This document shows, one piece after another, positions 1 through 10,870 of a stretch of DNA of 64,000 nt (positions are counted from its first letter, which is position 1; the number at the start of each line of letters is the position of its first letter). The notes below the pieces were generated by a model. The model saw only the letters and a program-made list of their open reading frames with translations, did not search any database and had not been told where the DNA came from. Origin of the DNA: Chamaecrista fasciculata (lineage: Eukaryota > Streptophyta > Magnoliopsida > Fabales > Fabaceae); the NCBI GenBank assembly GCA_003254925.1, contig QANZ01054283.1:64548-128547 (forward strand), in the 5' to 3' direction. The position numbers and the translations under genes were made by a program.

Positions 1-689
1 ACCAATTTGAATATTTTAAAACATAAAAGATCAAAATAAATATTAAGGCATACATTTTAGATAAAAATGACCCTTTGACCTAGTAATATTGTTATAAGAA
101 AATAAATATTAGTGGAATATTCAAATGGATCTTGTATATTTGTTTCAAAGTTCATTTTGATCTTTTATCTTTTAGAATCTTCAAATTGATTTTATATATT
201 TTTATAATGGGTCATTTTAATCTCAAGTTCAAATGTAAAAAGTCTTGAAATACTAGTTATCTTGACAAATATTTCTCTATTTAATTGGAGTTTAACAATC
301 GACGTCAAACCGAGTTCGGAAAATAGATAATCTATTTTATAGTCAAACAAATAAAGTTGGTAATATATATCTCATTTCAAACATGAATGTAATTTTTTCA
401 AAGTTACAAATTACTTTTAACAAGTTTTTTTTCTCAATTGAAATTATAAATAAATAAGGTCAAATCGAATTTTTTTTTTGCTCAATTGAAATTATAAATA
501 AATAAGGTGAAATCGAGTCGAAGTTTACTATTAATTTTTCATACACTTTTAACTTAATTTTACTTTTTTTTTACGAGATTCTAATTAGACAAAAAACAAT
601 ATGTTAAAAATAACTTGTGTATCTCAACTTGTTTTATTTTACACTTGAAACTTATAGGTATATTAAAACTTAGACTAAATTACAAAGAA
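1..689. repeat. Degenerate palindromic miniature-element remnant with a 48-bp tandem duplication
   Basis: AT-rich DNA with no gene. Positions 1-300 repeat phrases typical of the GGCCAAAGT-type miniature elements found later in the window (caaattgat, ggtcattttaatctc, tttgtttcaaagt), but too decayed to give ends or a TSD. At 433-480 and 481-520 a segment beginning CTCAATTGAAATTATAAATA occurs twice in tandem with a 48-bp period. Confidence 0.45.
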
Positions 690-987
690 GGTCCTTGTGG
701 TTTGACTCATTCTCAGAAAGGGTCCTTGTGGTTTAAAAAGTGACAAATAGAGGGTTTGTGGTTTACCCCTTTAACAAAAAGGGTCCTGACCCCTGAGATA
801 AATTTATGTCCAAAATTTAACGAAAATATTGGTTAAAATACTATTTTAAGACCCCAAAAGTTTTATTTTATTACATTAAGATCTTTTTCTTTTTAGAATA
901 AGATCAAAACATAAAAAAGAAAAATAAATTGAAATTTTAATGGAATTTGCCACAATTCTTCTTCTTCCCACTCCTCTCTCTCTCACA
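690..987 (+). repeat. Left terminal inverted repeat of the ABCG-carrying element
   Basis: About 300 bp. Its outer part contains three sub-repeats of the form GGGTCCTTGTGGTTTA. It pairs with 1509-1795. Confidence 0.7.
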
Positions 988-1002
988 ATTCCCAATTTCT
1001 TT

Positions 1003-1510
1003 TTGATTAGTGGTTCAGGGAAAATCCACTCTGATTGACACATTAGCCAACCGAATAGGAAAGGGAAGCTTAAAAGGAAGCGTGAAACTAAACGTCGAAG
1101 CCTTAGATTATAGCTTCTGAAAGCGATTTACGCGTACGTGATGCAAGACGACCTTCTCTTTCCGATGCTCACAGTGGAAGAAACCCTAATGTTTGCCGCC
1201 AAATTCCGATTACCTCGCATGATATCGAAATCCAACAAGAAGAAGCGAGTCCAAGCTCTGGTGGACCAGCTTAACCTAAAAAATGCTGCTAAAACCGTAA
1301 TCGGCGACGAAGGCCACCGTGGAATCTCCAGCGGCGAACGACGGCGTGTGTCCATCGGAATCGACATAATCCACGATCCAGTCGTATTGTTCCTCGACGA
1401 ACCAACCTCGGGACTATATTCGACGAGCGCATTCATGGTGGTGAATTTATTGCAGAGAATCGCCCAAACAGGAAGCATTGTATCATGTTAATACATCAAC
1501 TTATTAGATG
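1003..1510 (+). pseudogene. ABCG half-transporter nucleotide-binding domain fragment, disrupted
   Basis: The fragment reads through the nucleotide-binding domain of a plant ABCG (WBC) half-size transporter of the intronless ABCG1/2/6/16/20 type. It starts at the Walker A region (GSGK then STLIDTLANRI) and continues through [20 protein letters not shown], the signature region ([12 protein letters not shown]) and Walker B ([12 protein letters not shown]). Damage seen: an extra G in Walker A shifts the frame at about 1020; a stop interrupts the segment before the QDDLLFP motif; the signature SGGE is changed to SSGE; the residue after Walker B is L-Y-S instead of L-D-S; a second shift near 1485 separates SIV from the MLIHQ remnant of the H-loop region. 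The longest open stretch is 1138-1491 (117 codons). No transmembrane domain is present. It lies between the inverted repeats of the enclosing element, so it is probably captured rather than a decayed resident gene. It is non-functional as a transporter. Confidence 0.85.
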
Positions 1511-1795
1511 AGAGAGAGGAGCGGTCAGAAGAAGAAGAATTGTGGCAATTTCCATTAAAATTTTAATTTATTTCTCTTTTTTACGTTTTGATTTTGTTCA
1601 AAAAAGAAAAGGATCTTAATGTAAAAAAAAATAAAACTTTTAGAATTTTAAAATAGTATTTTAACTAATATTTCTGTTAAATTTTAGACACAGAACTTTT
1701 TTTTTTTTTTTAACGGAGTAAACCACAATTGTTTTTTTTATTATTTTTTAAATCACATAGACTCTATCTAATGGGCCAAATCAAAGATATTTAAT
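1509..1795 (-). repeat. Right terminal inverted repeat of the ABCG-carrying element
   Basis: Reverse complement of 690-987. The inner 170 bp match closely and the outer 90 bp are degenerate. Confidence 0.7.
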
Positions 1796-1989
1796 ATTCA
1801 TCGATCTCTCGTTAGTTTTCCATTTCATTTTATAAGTTTTAACTTTCAAGTATATTTCGACTTTAACATATCAAAATAAACAATAAAATGTACAAAATTA
1901 TGTGATGTGATTAAGTGATGTGATTGTGTGTAAGAAAGCATTATAGTGCATTAATTAATAATTAAACTCATAATAATGCTGTGATTAGC

Positions 1990-2168
1990 CGAAAGTCCCA
2001 GCAAAGTGTGACCGAGGGACCAAAAAGCATCATCACATCGTCTTCGTCTCCCACCAACTCTCACCCAATCCCACAATCATTCCTCTCTCTCTCTCTCTAA
2101 CTCTCTCTCTCTCTACCCAACTGGGGAACTTCAACTCTTCCCGCTCCCGCACCCACAGGAGATCCGCC
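1990..2168 (+). promoter_or_regulatory. Proximal promoter / 5' UTR of the PTP gene with CT tracts
   Basis: The pyrimidine-rich leader holds two CT microsatellite tracts (about 2082-2098 and 2099-2114) just before the start codon. CT-rich leaders are common in plant genes. The transcription start cannot be fixed from sequence alone. Confidence 0.4.
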
Positions 2169-5100
2169 ATGGCTGCTTCTTCCTCCGGCAATTCCATTTC
2201 ATCTTCTTCCTTTGCTTCCTCTCACAAACCCTTCGATTTCTCGCCCGATTTTCCCCGCAAAATCCCTCTCACATCCGATCAGGTTAACTATTGCCAAGAA
2301 GCTTTATCCTTCTTCAGGGAGAGGCTACTCACGCCTTCCAAGATCGCTCAAGAGTTTTCCCACTTGCAGGTTCGTTCTGGGTTTTTCAGATTTTGCCATT
2401 TTTGTGGTTTGCCAATTCCTGCTGTGTTTTTTTTTTGGTTGCTCGGAAAGTTTGGGAAAATGAAGGGGAAATGGAAATGGCGTTTCAATTGTCTGATTGC
2501 GTTATTAGTTTTTGGGAAATTTTTACTTGTTTAAGGATGAAGGGGCTGGCTGGAGTGCTGTGTGGTGTTTGCAAGTGAAGACGTTTTTGTTCTTTAAATG
2601 GCATGACATGCTTTATTAGTTAAGCATATGCTTTAAATAACTCTAGGTGTTCATAGATTTTCGTGTTGCATAGCACGGTGACATGAAGAGAATGGGAGAA
2701 TACATGAAATGGATTTCTTATTGAAACGTTTGGACTCTTTATGTGTAGAGGTTAGGAACCCTTAGGGCACAAAAGAAACACAGAAGCGTAAGTTTCTTGA
2801 ACTAGGCAGCAAGAACACAAAAAACAGAGAACATAGAGAAAGAGACGAGAGAGCAAGAAGGGAGAAGAGAGACAAATTTGAGGGGAATAAATTCTGATTT
2901 TTATTCCACCAATAAGGGTCTGAAATCTACACTGATTTGATGAGAAGCAATTGTTAGATACTTATAGGAAATACCTAACCAAAACTCAAAACAAGTGCAA
3001 ACACAAACTGCACAAACAGAAAAAACTGAATAACTAACTAACTGACTAACAAAAACAGTTAGCAAACTGAACTATAATGTGGCCAAGAACGGGAGAGAAT
3101 AACCGTCAGAGAGACAAAGGGAATCTGACAGTTATTCCCCTAAGAGATGGTCCTGCCACGCTGGAATTCCATTAATGCCAACCTGGATATCTAAACTTAA
3201 GGAAAGCCTAGCTAAAAGTAATCTGGAATTGTTCCCAAAACATAACATTATGTAATTTAATTTCATTATTTGCTTGTAGCTTAGGTTGCCTCCCTGACGT
3301 TTTTGGTTTTATTACTGTATCTTTGATTTCAGGCCGGTAGGATAACATCGAGTGAGATGAAGACCAGATGCACTGTAGCTCTTAATGAAGTAAATGTGAA
3401 CAAAAATCGGTATACAGATGTCTTACCATGTAAATATGACTTTCTTGTTTCTCCCTACCAAAAGTTAATTGTACTGTGTATTTAAGATAGAGCAATTGCA
3501 GTGTAGACGTTAATAAAGTTGAACATGAACATCTTTTTGAAGATGTTTGTTTATTTATATATTTTCCTTATTTCAGTTGACAAGAACAGGATTGTTCTCG
3601 AATCAAGTACAGATTATAGACCTGCAGCAAAGGGATATATCAATGCAAGCTTGGTCTCGGTATAAATATTATTAATGCATATTTAGTATTGTTTAAAAAT
3701 GATATTACAAGGAGATCTTGGTATTTTTTTTTCTTATTTTCAACTTTCAACCTTCTGACTTCCTCTTAAATGCAGAACTCTTCCTCTGGAAATGTTTCTC
3801 AGTTTATAGCTACACAAGGTCCGCTGCCCCATACTTATGAGGATTTCTGGGAAATGGTTATCCAATATCACTGTCCTGCAATTGTGATGCTCACTAGGCT
3901 GGTAGACAATTACAAGGTACTTAACTGTGCGTGCTTCCAGGAAATTCTTTGTTTTTTCATACCAGTGATATTAAATTACTTGGTTTGGTTTGTAGCTGTA
4001 CATGTGTTTGTGTTTCTTAATATTCTGTTTTAAACTCTAAGTGTTGGTAAAGCACTTGTGAGTGTGTTCTCGCCATGCACAGCTAAGATTCAAGGGAGTG
4101 GGTGCTATTCCTCTCCTCCCCATTCTAGTGGTAATATTTATATTTTCTTGAAGTATTTGTTTTCACTGTTGCCATTCATAGCTAGGTGAAAGGCAATGTT
4201 GAAGGCAACCAAAACTAAAATTTTAGATATAATGTGATCATGTGAAAGGAATATGCCATGAAATCTTTTCATTGTGTGTTGAATGTGTGGTCCTCGTTGA
4301 TTACGAGCACCCTATGATGCATGGGGACGTTAAATATTGAGTTGTATCCGTAATTGGTATGTATTAGGTACGGATACGTGGGAGGTATGGTGGGATACGT
4401 AAGCATCTCAATTCAATTTTTTTCAAAAAAAAAACAAAAACTCAATCCGTATGAAATTCAAGATGGGCATTATGGATCTGTTAGCAATGGACAATGGCTT
4501 CAACTTTTATTTAAAGGGATTGGGAGAGCTTCTGAAGAGTGAAAATAACAAAAATACATAGGATGCTATTCAGAAAAGACAATACAGAGTAAACCATATT
4601 GAGAAGACGAAGGGGATGCTGGAAGAAGCTTATGATTTTGCGAGCATTCAAGTAAATCAGCGACATAGTGGCTTAGTGGTCTACCTTTACTGCTCTCATC
4701 TCTTGTTTCCATCTCGCAACAGCAAGTTACAATTTGGGATTTGGGATTCATGGGTTTATGGAAAAGGGACACGGTTTAACCGATTGGAGAAAGGCATAAA
4801 GTTATAAAGTCCTTTTTTTTAGTTACTTTTTAACTCTTTTTTGTTTGGTCAAAAGGTCTCACTTTTGGTTTTATTTTTTAAAACTTATATACTCTTTTTA
4901 ATTTAGTTTTGTGATTTTTGTTTTCTAAAGATACTTTAATCCTTTATTATATGAGAAAATATTTTTTATATGTATCATATTTTTATAAATATATTTTGCC
5001 TCACCCGTACTCCATATTTAAAAAAAATTTGTCGTATCTCGTACCCGTATCCGTACTTGTGCACGAAACCTACGCCTATACATGCAACTTAGCAAGCACC

Positions 5101-7674
5101 TTTATTGCATGTCTTCACCTAATTTTCACTATATCTGCAAGACCTGCAAGATGATTATCATTTCCATAATAGTTTTCCTGTTCTTTTATCTAGTCAAAAA
5201 CTGGATATTAGATTCTCCTGTTTCTAAGAAGCTGAAAACACAATTGCTTGCTTTTTTTTTTTCCCTTCCCAAGGCTTTTTTAATTATTTCATTATATGGT
5301 AATATTACTTGAAAACTACACTTGCTTTTCATGAGCTATTTTCCTTTCTCTTCACAAGCTTGTAATTGCAGATGGTAAAGTGTGGAGATTATTTTCAAGC
5401 TGAAGATGGACCTAGAGAATTCAGTAATATCTCAATTAACTGTAAATGGACGAAAGCTACTGAAACTTCACTGGTACTGCGGCATTTGGAGGTGAAGCAT
5501 AAAGAGGTAAGACAATTTTCTATTTATGTCAATTGTTACTTAGACATTATTTTCTCCAGGTTTTATATATATTGTCTGTATTGATTGACAGTCTTCTTTA
5601 TATAAATATATAGATGTATATATTTTGTGTTCTCTGTGAAAAAGAAGAGGGTGTTACCGTGTTGAGGAAGAGGGTTCGGTTCCTTCTCTGTTTGCCTGAA
5701 AGTTGATAACGTTGTTACTCAATATAAGATAGTCTTTCAACCAATATATATATATATAAGATACTTTAATTGTAGAAAATTCTGAGAAACATAAGCAAAC
5801 CTCTTGGTGTCCATAGTATAAAATAATTTATTGTTCCTGGCATCTCACAAGTTTTATTTTTATTACCATCCCATTTTAATAAGTGTCCTTGTTTCTTTTT
5901 GACACTGTTCCACTTTCCTTTTCATTTTTCACCTCACTAGGTGATTGATTTTTCATTATATCTAGATGTATTATTATTTTTCTACTGGTTTGATGTTTAA
6001 GTTTTATTTTGTCAATGATTTCCTTTCTTCTGCTGTTAGAATATACCCTTTGCTCAAATGATCAACTAACTAATAATTTATCCATCTTGTCTGAATTGAT
6101 GTGTGTTTCATATCAACGATTCAGTCCCTACTACTACTCCTTGGAAAAAATAATTTAAGATTAATGTTTTTGGATACTGAATAATTAAGATCCAGACCCA
6201 GTACTTTACTCTTAACCTCAGCAAATAGTACACTCAATGAATTAATTTTCTTGTGCTTATACCTTTGTTTATTCTTCACAAGTTTTTATTCCAATTTTGA
6301 AAGAAAGTAAAATCTTTTTTCCATCACCAACAATTTTTTTGCATTATGGGTGGCTTTTATCATTAATTTTCTTGTTGCAGGCAGAGGATCTACCCATGTC
6401 AGTTTTGCATGTTCAGTATCCTGAATGGCCTGACCATGGAGTTCCCAAAGACACGAATGCTGTGCGTGAAATTTTGAAAAGATTATACCATTTACCCCCA
6501 AACCTGGGTCCAATAGTGGTTCATTGCAGGTTAGCTCTTCTTTGGCACTTATATATATCACATTTTGATAGTAAATCACATATGCATGCTTGTCTGAGAC
6601 AATCTCTGGTTCTCAGTGCAGGTATTGGCAGAACGGGAACATACTGCGCAATTCACAACACAATTCAAAGAATACTTGCTGGTGATATGTCTGCCTTGAA
6701 TCTTGGTGATACTGTAGCTGTCTTCAGGTCCCAGCGTATTGGAATGGTTCAGACACAGGTAGCTACCCTAGCTAAGATAATTTAGTCCATCTTGAATATA
6801 TTGATTTAGTGGGACTGCATATTAATTAAGTACCACTTCCCAAACTCAGTAAGTAGAACTGGAAACATAGAAATCAGGATTGAGATCTTGCAATGGATTG
6901 GGAGAGGCAGAAAATAGATCAAATTGCAAGATTGGATTGATGATCATAAAATACCACCATTTTTTTATAAAATAAATAAAATGTACTTATAGTAACAGAA
7001 ATTTTTTTATGAGCATAAAAAGTTTTCAAGACTTGACAACAAGTCTTTGAACAATTTGCTTCAAAATAATTTCATATAACTTCTCATCTTATTGGTGTGA
7101 TATTTGAAATTTTCCCTTAATTAAGGTAACTTTAAAAGCCTATTATTTCTCATTCAGTTGCTACTTCCTTCTTCAAGACCTTTGGAACTATGATCTCTCA
7201 CTTTCAACCATCACTAAACTAAGTTAAAAGTTGAACAAAATAGAGGTGGGAAGGCTGTAACTATCCCACTTGACCTAAGAGGTTAGGAACCTACAACAAG
7301 GGAAGGAATGCTGCAAATCCAAGATGTCACAGTATTAGTTAGATCGTTAGGTCGTAAAATTTAGATCTTACATGGGATTGAGATTGCTAGAATAGGATAT
7401 TAAAATCTTAATATTTCGAGCAAGATCTTGATTACCTTGATACAGAGGTTCTTATGTTAAAAGTTCAATTTATGGATTTTTGTTTCTTATTAATCTTTCA
7501 GTCTGTGAATTGAGATTTTTTTTTGGTGGGGTGGGGGGGGTTAATCTCCTTCCATATACTTTGTTTTTCAATCGTTTGCCAACCCCTTTTTCTGCATTGT
7601 ACCAGGACCAGTACGTCTTTTGCTATAAAGCTATCGTGGACGAACTGGAAGACCTTGTATCTCAGCAACAATGA
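2169..7674 (+). CDS. PTP1: Protein tyrosine phosphatase, plant PTP1 type (8 exons, 338 aa)
   Basis: This enzyme dephosphorylates phosphotyrosine. Arabidopsis PTP1 is the sole classical tyrosine-specific PTP and acts on MAP kinases such as MPK4/MPK6. Exons: 2169-2369, 3333-3429, 3577-3659, 3776-3916, 5372-5506, 6381-6529, 6617-6758 and 7606-7674. All have GT..AG borders and sum to 1017 nt including the stop. Visible motifs: KNRY at 91-94 (phosphotyrosine-recognition loop), FIATQGPL, the WPD loop at 235-237 (PEWPDHGVP), the P-loop [11 protein letters not shown] with catalytic Cys268 and Arg274 (its Ser codon is split across the intron 6 junction), and the Q-loop region GMVQTQDQY near 312-318. 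Length matches the Arabidopsis protein (340 aa). There are no membrane segments and it is probably cytosolic/nuclear. The start is the ATG that opens a Ser-rich N-terminus, in a good context (gccATGgct). All catalytic residues are intact. Introns 1 and 4 contain transposon remnants. Confidence 0.93.
2744..3247 (-). mobile_element. Copia-type solo LTR in PTP intron 1, TSD TTATG
   Basis: On the minus strand the LTR begins TGTTATGTTTTGGGAAC and ends CCTCTACA, giving TGT...ACA termini. The flanks carry an exact 5-bp target duplication, TTATG at 2739-2743 and at 3248-3252. A single 504-bp LTR with one TSD pair and no internal region marks a solo LTR, left by recombination between the two LTRs of a former complete element. 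The element is antisense to the gene. Confidence 0.85.
4335..5065. repeat. Inverted-repeat element in PTP intron 4, possible SINE piece inside
   Basis: The left side (about 4340-4400) reads GGTACGGATACGTGGGAGG... and the right side (about 5000-5062) reads CACCCGTACTCC ... GTACCCGTATCCGTAC, an imperfect inverted repeat rich in CGGATACG. Between them, 4660-4720 contains a polymerase-III A-box-like TGGCTTAGTGGTC followed by a degenerate B-box-like stretch and CTCGCAACAGC, as in tRNA-derived SINEs. No TSD was found. The class is uncertain. Confidence 0.35.
6875..7439. mobile_element. Candidate hAT-like miniature element in PTP intron 7
   Basis: The left end CAGGATTGAGATCTTGC and the right end (reverse complement) CAAGGTAATCAAGATCTTGC form an imperfect inverted repeat. 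They resemble the CAAGGTTATTAAGATC ends of the clear hAT element at 46333-46941. The interior also shares the GATC/AAGATCTTA-rich style. The 8-bp flanks do not match convincingly, so this is an old or truncated copy, or a chance similarity. Confidence 0.35.
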
Positions 7675-8608
7675 GGAGGGTATGTTCTTCATTTCTGTTA
7701 ACTTCTGTTTTTTCTAAGATTCTGCACCATTAATGTCTTGAAAATCATTTTAAAAAGGGAAGAGGGTTTGTTTGTCCAGTTTGCCCCGTTTTCTTCATCC
7801 AATACTTCTTTGGCATCTTTGTTAATTCAAAACAGTCTCTTGGACGCATCATAATTTGCATTCATATTTGATGTAAATAGCTGGATTCAAGACCATGGGA
7901 AGTGAGGCAGCTTGCTTTGTTTTGGAACTAGCTAATGCTAATGTTACTACCTGCAGTTCATTAGAATTTGAAAAACTTGTTGATTTCACTAAACTCGTAT
8001 TTTCTCAAACTTTCAGGTACATTTGCAGGCATGGAAAACTCCCATGGGTATGCTTTATATTATGTTATGAAAGCAAAGTGGGAGAAAAAAATGGCTTTGA
8101 GAACACAATGACAAATTGAGCTACTGATTTCTTATTTCTGTTATTTTTTCCCCTCTTCTTCCCCCATTTTGGAGGACGAAATCTTTGGGCCTTTTTAGTG
8201 CATGAAGATAATAAGAGCATCCTATTGTAGTACCTTTTAGTTCTTAATGTAGAATATGCGGTGTCAATAAGAAGATTATCATTCTTAGACCTCTACTTTC
8301 TCTTTTATTGGTTGCATTATCACATGCTTTCCTTGAAGGGTTTGTAGAGAAGGGAAGGTAAAGAGTCCCAAAAAAGATGCAAGGGAAAATGAGGAAGAGA
8401 AATGGATTATTAGATATATGTTTGAAAATTAAGGAAGCATTCGGTATCAAAAGTTCTATCTTTTTTATTTTATTATTATTTTTTTATGATAATCAAATGA
8501 AGAAATTAAATAAATATCGTTTACAAGATATATGTATCAATTTTTTTCACACTTAGTCTAATAATATAAATTTTGTTCTACCTATATCATTTCTTTAGCA
8601 ATAAAAAT
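7675..8608. other. PTP 3' UTR and AT-rich spacer, no gene
   Basis: This region holds the presumed 3' UTR after the PTP stop codon and then spacer. I see no open reading frame resembling a protein family and no terminal repeat structure. Confidence 0.5.
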
Positions 8609-8613
8609 TATGG

Positions 8614-8912
8614 TGTTGTAAAATATATGGTATAAGAGTACTCAAAGTTGAGAGAAAAGTAGGAGGAGTGTAATTCTTATTATCCACTGAAATTATTCTT
8701 ATTATCCACTGAAATTACTTCCTTACATCAAACCCTAAAGCCTCTATTTATAGGCTAAAGGATATACAAGGGAGATGAATCTAAATTAATGTACATTATG
8801 TAAGGATAAGATATTCATGTGCATAGAGAAACTAAAGGAAAATACAAACTTCTAAACATGGAGAATACCAAGAGACAAATGTGAATAGTCACAAACATAA
8901 TTATTTACAACA
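8614..8912 (-). mobile_element. Short copia-type solo LTR, TSD TATGG
   Basis: A 299-bp unit with TGTTG...CAACA ends, flanked by exact TATGG duplications at 8609-8613 and 8913-8917. On the minus strand it contains the TATA-box string CTATAAATAGAGG (near 8742-8754), which sets the orientation. A 25-bp phrase (ATTCTTATTATCCACTGAAATT) is duplicated in tandem near 8672-8717. No internal coding region remains. Confidence 0.85.
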
Positions 8913-8918
8913 TATGGC

Positions 8919-9070
8919 ACATTTTTATTCAAGCCAATGTTTTTAATGAATATTTTGTTTCTATCACCACAAGGGTAAGGAAAATGTCTGGGAAAGAGAT
9001 ATTTGTATATATATTTATATGATTTTTAAATATTTTTTATTCAAGCCAATGTTTTTAATGAATATTTGTC
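8919..9070 (+). repeat. Local direct duplication of a 34-bp phrase
   Basis: TTTTATTCAAGCCAATGTTT followed by TTAATGAATATTT occurs at about 8922-8955 and again at about 9036-9069. The two copies are ~112 bp apart, immediately downstream of the solo LTR. Confidence 0.6.
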
Positions 9071-9361
9071 CAGTACATTAATAGAACAATCCCAAACTGG
9101 CCTTTTACCCTTTCCTAACATGATTTTTTTCTTTAATCTACAAAGCCTATCAGCTTGAAAATTACGAATGGAAAAGAAGGCAATTGAATGTGTTAGAAAA
9201 GATTAGTAGTTGGGAGTTGAGATATTTTTAGCCAGAAGTTAATTGAGTTGATTCATTCATTAGTTGCATTTCTTATATGTCAAAGACTCAGCAATGAATG
9301 CTTCACTTCAGTCACTTTCTTTCACCCTTGATATGCAATAACCGTAAGAACAAAATTTTTT

Positions 9362-10119
9362 TGATCAAAAACTCAAATTGGTCTTAAATGTATAGGGTAG
9401 AATTCAAGTTAGTCTTAAATATATTATTTTTTTAAGATTAATTGTACATGTTTTCATAATTTTTTAAATTAGTCTTAAACTATTTAATGTGATAATCTCT
9501 TTCGTTTTAAATTTAAATACAACAAATCTAGAGTTACGAGTTGCTTTTGATAAATTATTTCTCTATCCAGTTGAGGTCGTCAACAAATGAGGTCAAATCC
9601 AGTCATGTTGCTCATTTCACGGTTAATCATATTTATCTTGTTTTAAATTCGAATTCGACAATTTCGAAACTGTTTTAACTCTATAAGAGTTCTTTTTCAT
9701 CTCAGTTAGGACTATTAGTAAGTGAGGACAAATTGTGTCTCGAAAGTAAATTTGGGATTGTATTTACAAATTGTTCACTTTTAGTCTTAAATCTACTTTT
9801 GGTGTACAATTTGAGCTCGTTTCCTAGTGGTCGATTTCAATTAGACATAGAAAGAACTTTTCAAGAGTTAACAAAGTTTCAAAATCGTCGCATTCAAAAT
9901 TAAAATGAGAGCGATATGATCAATTTCACTTATTTAATTGTGGAACGAACAACTCACTTTTGGGATCTAATATGACCTTGTTTGTCCTACCGATTAGAGA
10001 AATGACTAGTTAAAAGCAACTTATACCTCTAGATTTGTTGCATTCAAACTTAAAATGAAGTATTTATGACCAATTTAAAATTTGTCCTATATATTTGGGA
10101 CCAATTTGAAGTCTTGATC
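9362..10119. mobile_element. Palindromic Mutator-like miniature element, long copy
   Basis: Ends TGATCAAAAACTCAAATTGG and (reverse complement) GATCAAGACTTCAAATTGG. The whole 758-bp unit is an imperfect palindrome of the family also seen at 23470, 25320, 26904 and 57155. The 9-bp flanks AAATTTTTT / AAATTTTTA match at 8 of 9 positions. It has no coding capacity. A 9-bp TSD fits Mutator-like elements. Confidence 0.65.
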
Positions 10120-10251
10120 AAATTTTTAATTTAACAATTTATTTATTCTTCAATGATAAATCATATAAATTGATATTTTATATTTTTTTCATCATCAAAA
10201 TTAATTATACAAAACTATTTTCTTACGCAATATCATTTTATTAATAGATTT

Positions 10252-10640
10252 TGATAAACTAGAATTTGGCATGAACCTTACCTAGTTGAATCGAGGGAGT
10301 TGTTAGTGCAAGAGATCGGTAAACATCTATAAGAACTTTATAGGGGGGCCATACCAAAAACACTCTGACGCTCAAGTTAGGATGAGATCAATGAGAAGGT
10401 CAGAGTAATTCAAGTGTAAAAGTAGCTAACCTTTATTGAGGAGTGAGGAGAGTTCAGACGGTTAAGATGCTGGAAGCCATGTTCACCACAATCTCGAGAT
10501 GTGAGATTCGAGAATTTAGGAGCATGGTGTTAAGGGAAAAGTGGGTCTAACCTAGTCAAGGGTGACCCATTATAGAAAAGAAAATGGGTTTGACCAAGTC
10601 AAGGTTCATCGAGAGAAGGGAACACTCAAAATAATAAAGT
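10252..10640 (-). mobile_element. Decayed gypsy-type LTR fragment of the gag-only element's family
   Basis: Starts TGATAAACTAGAATTTGGC, then TTACCTAGTTGAATCGAGGGAG, GGGGGGCCATACC, CTCTGACGCTCAAGTTAG and AAAAGTAGCTAACC. Each has a counterpart in the same order in the LTRs at 51328-51931 and 54168-54771. It is much more diverged than the solo copy at 34271. The far end cannot be placed, and no TSD was found. Confidence 0.65.
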
Positions 10641-10824
10641 ATCAAATTTTATAACAAATATATAAATAATTTTACTTAATTAATGTCAATTTTTAAAGTC
10701 TAACTAAATTTGTAGGCTTGAGCCTGTTTTGGGGTCAAAACTCATTACTAGCGACTTTGAAAAAGCAAAAATTTCACCACCACGGTCAAACAAAACGCTC
10801 ATTGGCTTCGTGCTTTGACCCTCA

Positions 10825-10870
<46 letters not shown>

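Larger units (their letters stand above)
690..1795. mobile_element. Pack-type TIR transposon-like unit carrying an ABCG gene fragment
   Basis: Left arm 690-987 and right arm 1509-1795 are inverted copies of each other. The left arm reads GGTCCTTGTGGTTT (twice), then the AAGATCTTTTTCTTTT region, then TTGCCACAATTCTTCTTCTTC. The right arm gives the reverse complement of the same landmarks in reverse order, ending in a degenerate GTAAACCACAA / AAATCACATAGAC / CCAAATC series. Between the arms lies only a ~510-bp intronless piece of an ABC transporter gene. Long TIRs around a host-gene fragment with no transposase is the Pack-MULE architecture, but I could not find a convincing 9-bp TSD, so the superfamily is an inference. 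The outermost ends are uncertain by about 10 bp. Confidence 0.7.

Noticed and set aside
1138-1491. A functional small ABC protein gene
   Set aside because: Frameshift in Walker A, upstream in-frame stop, altered signature and missing membrane domain show it is a pseudogene fragment.
690-1795. 9-bp target-site duplication for the ABCG-carrying element
   Set aside because: Several placements of the ends were tried and none gave matching flanks, so Mutator origin is only inferred.
8614-8650. Copia primer-binding site TGGTATAAGAG
   Set aside because: It resembles TGGTATCAGAG but lies inside the solo LTR on the wrong strand for the element's orientation.
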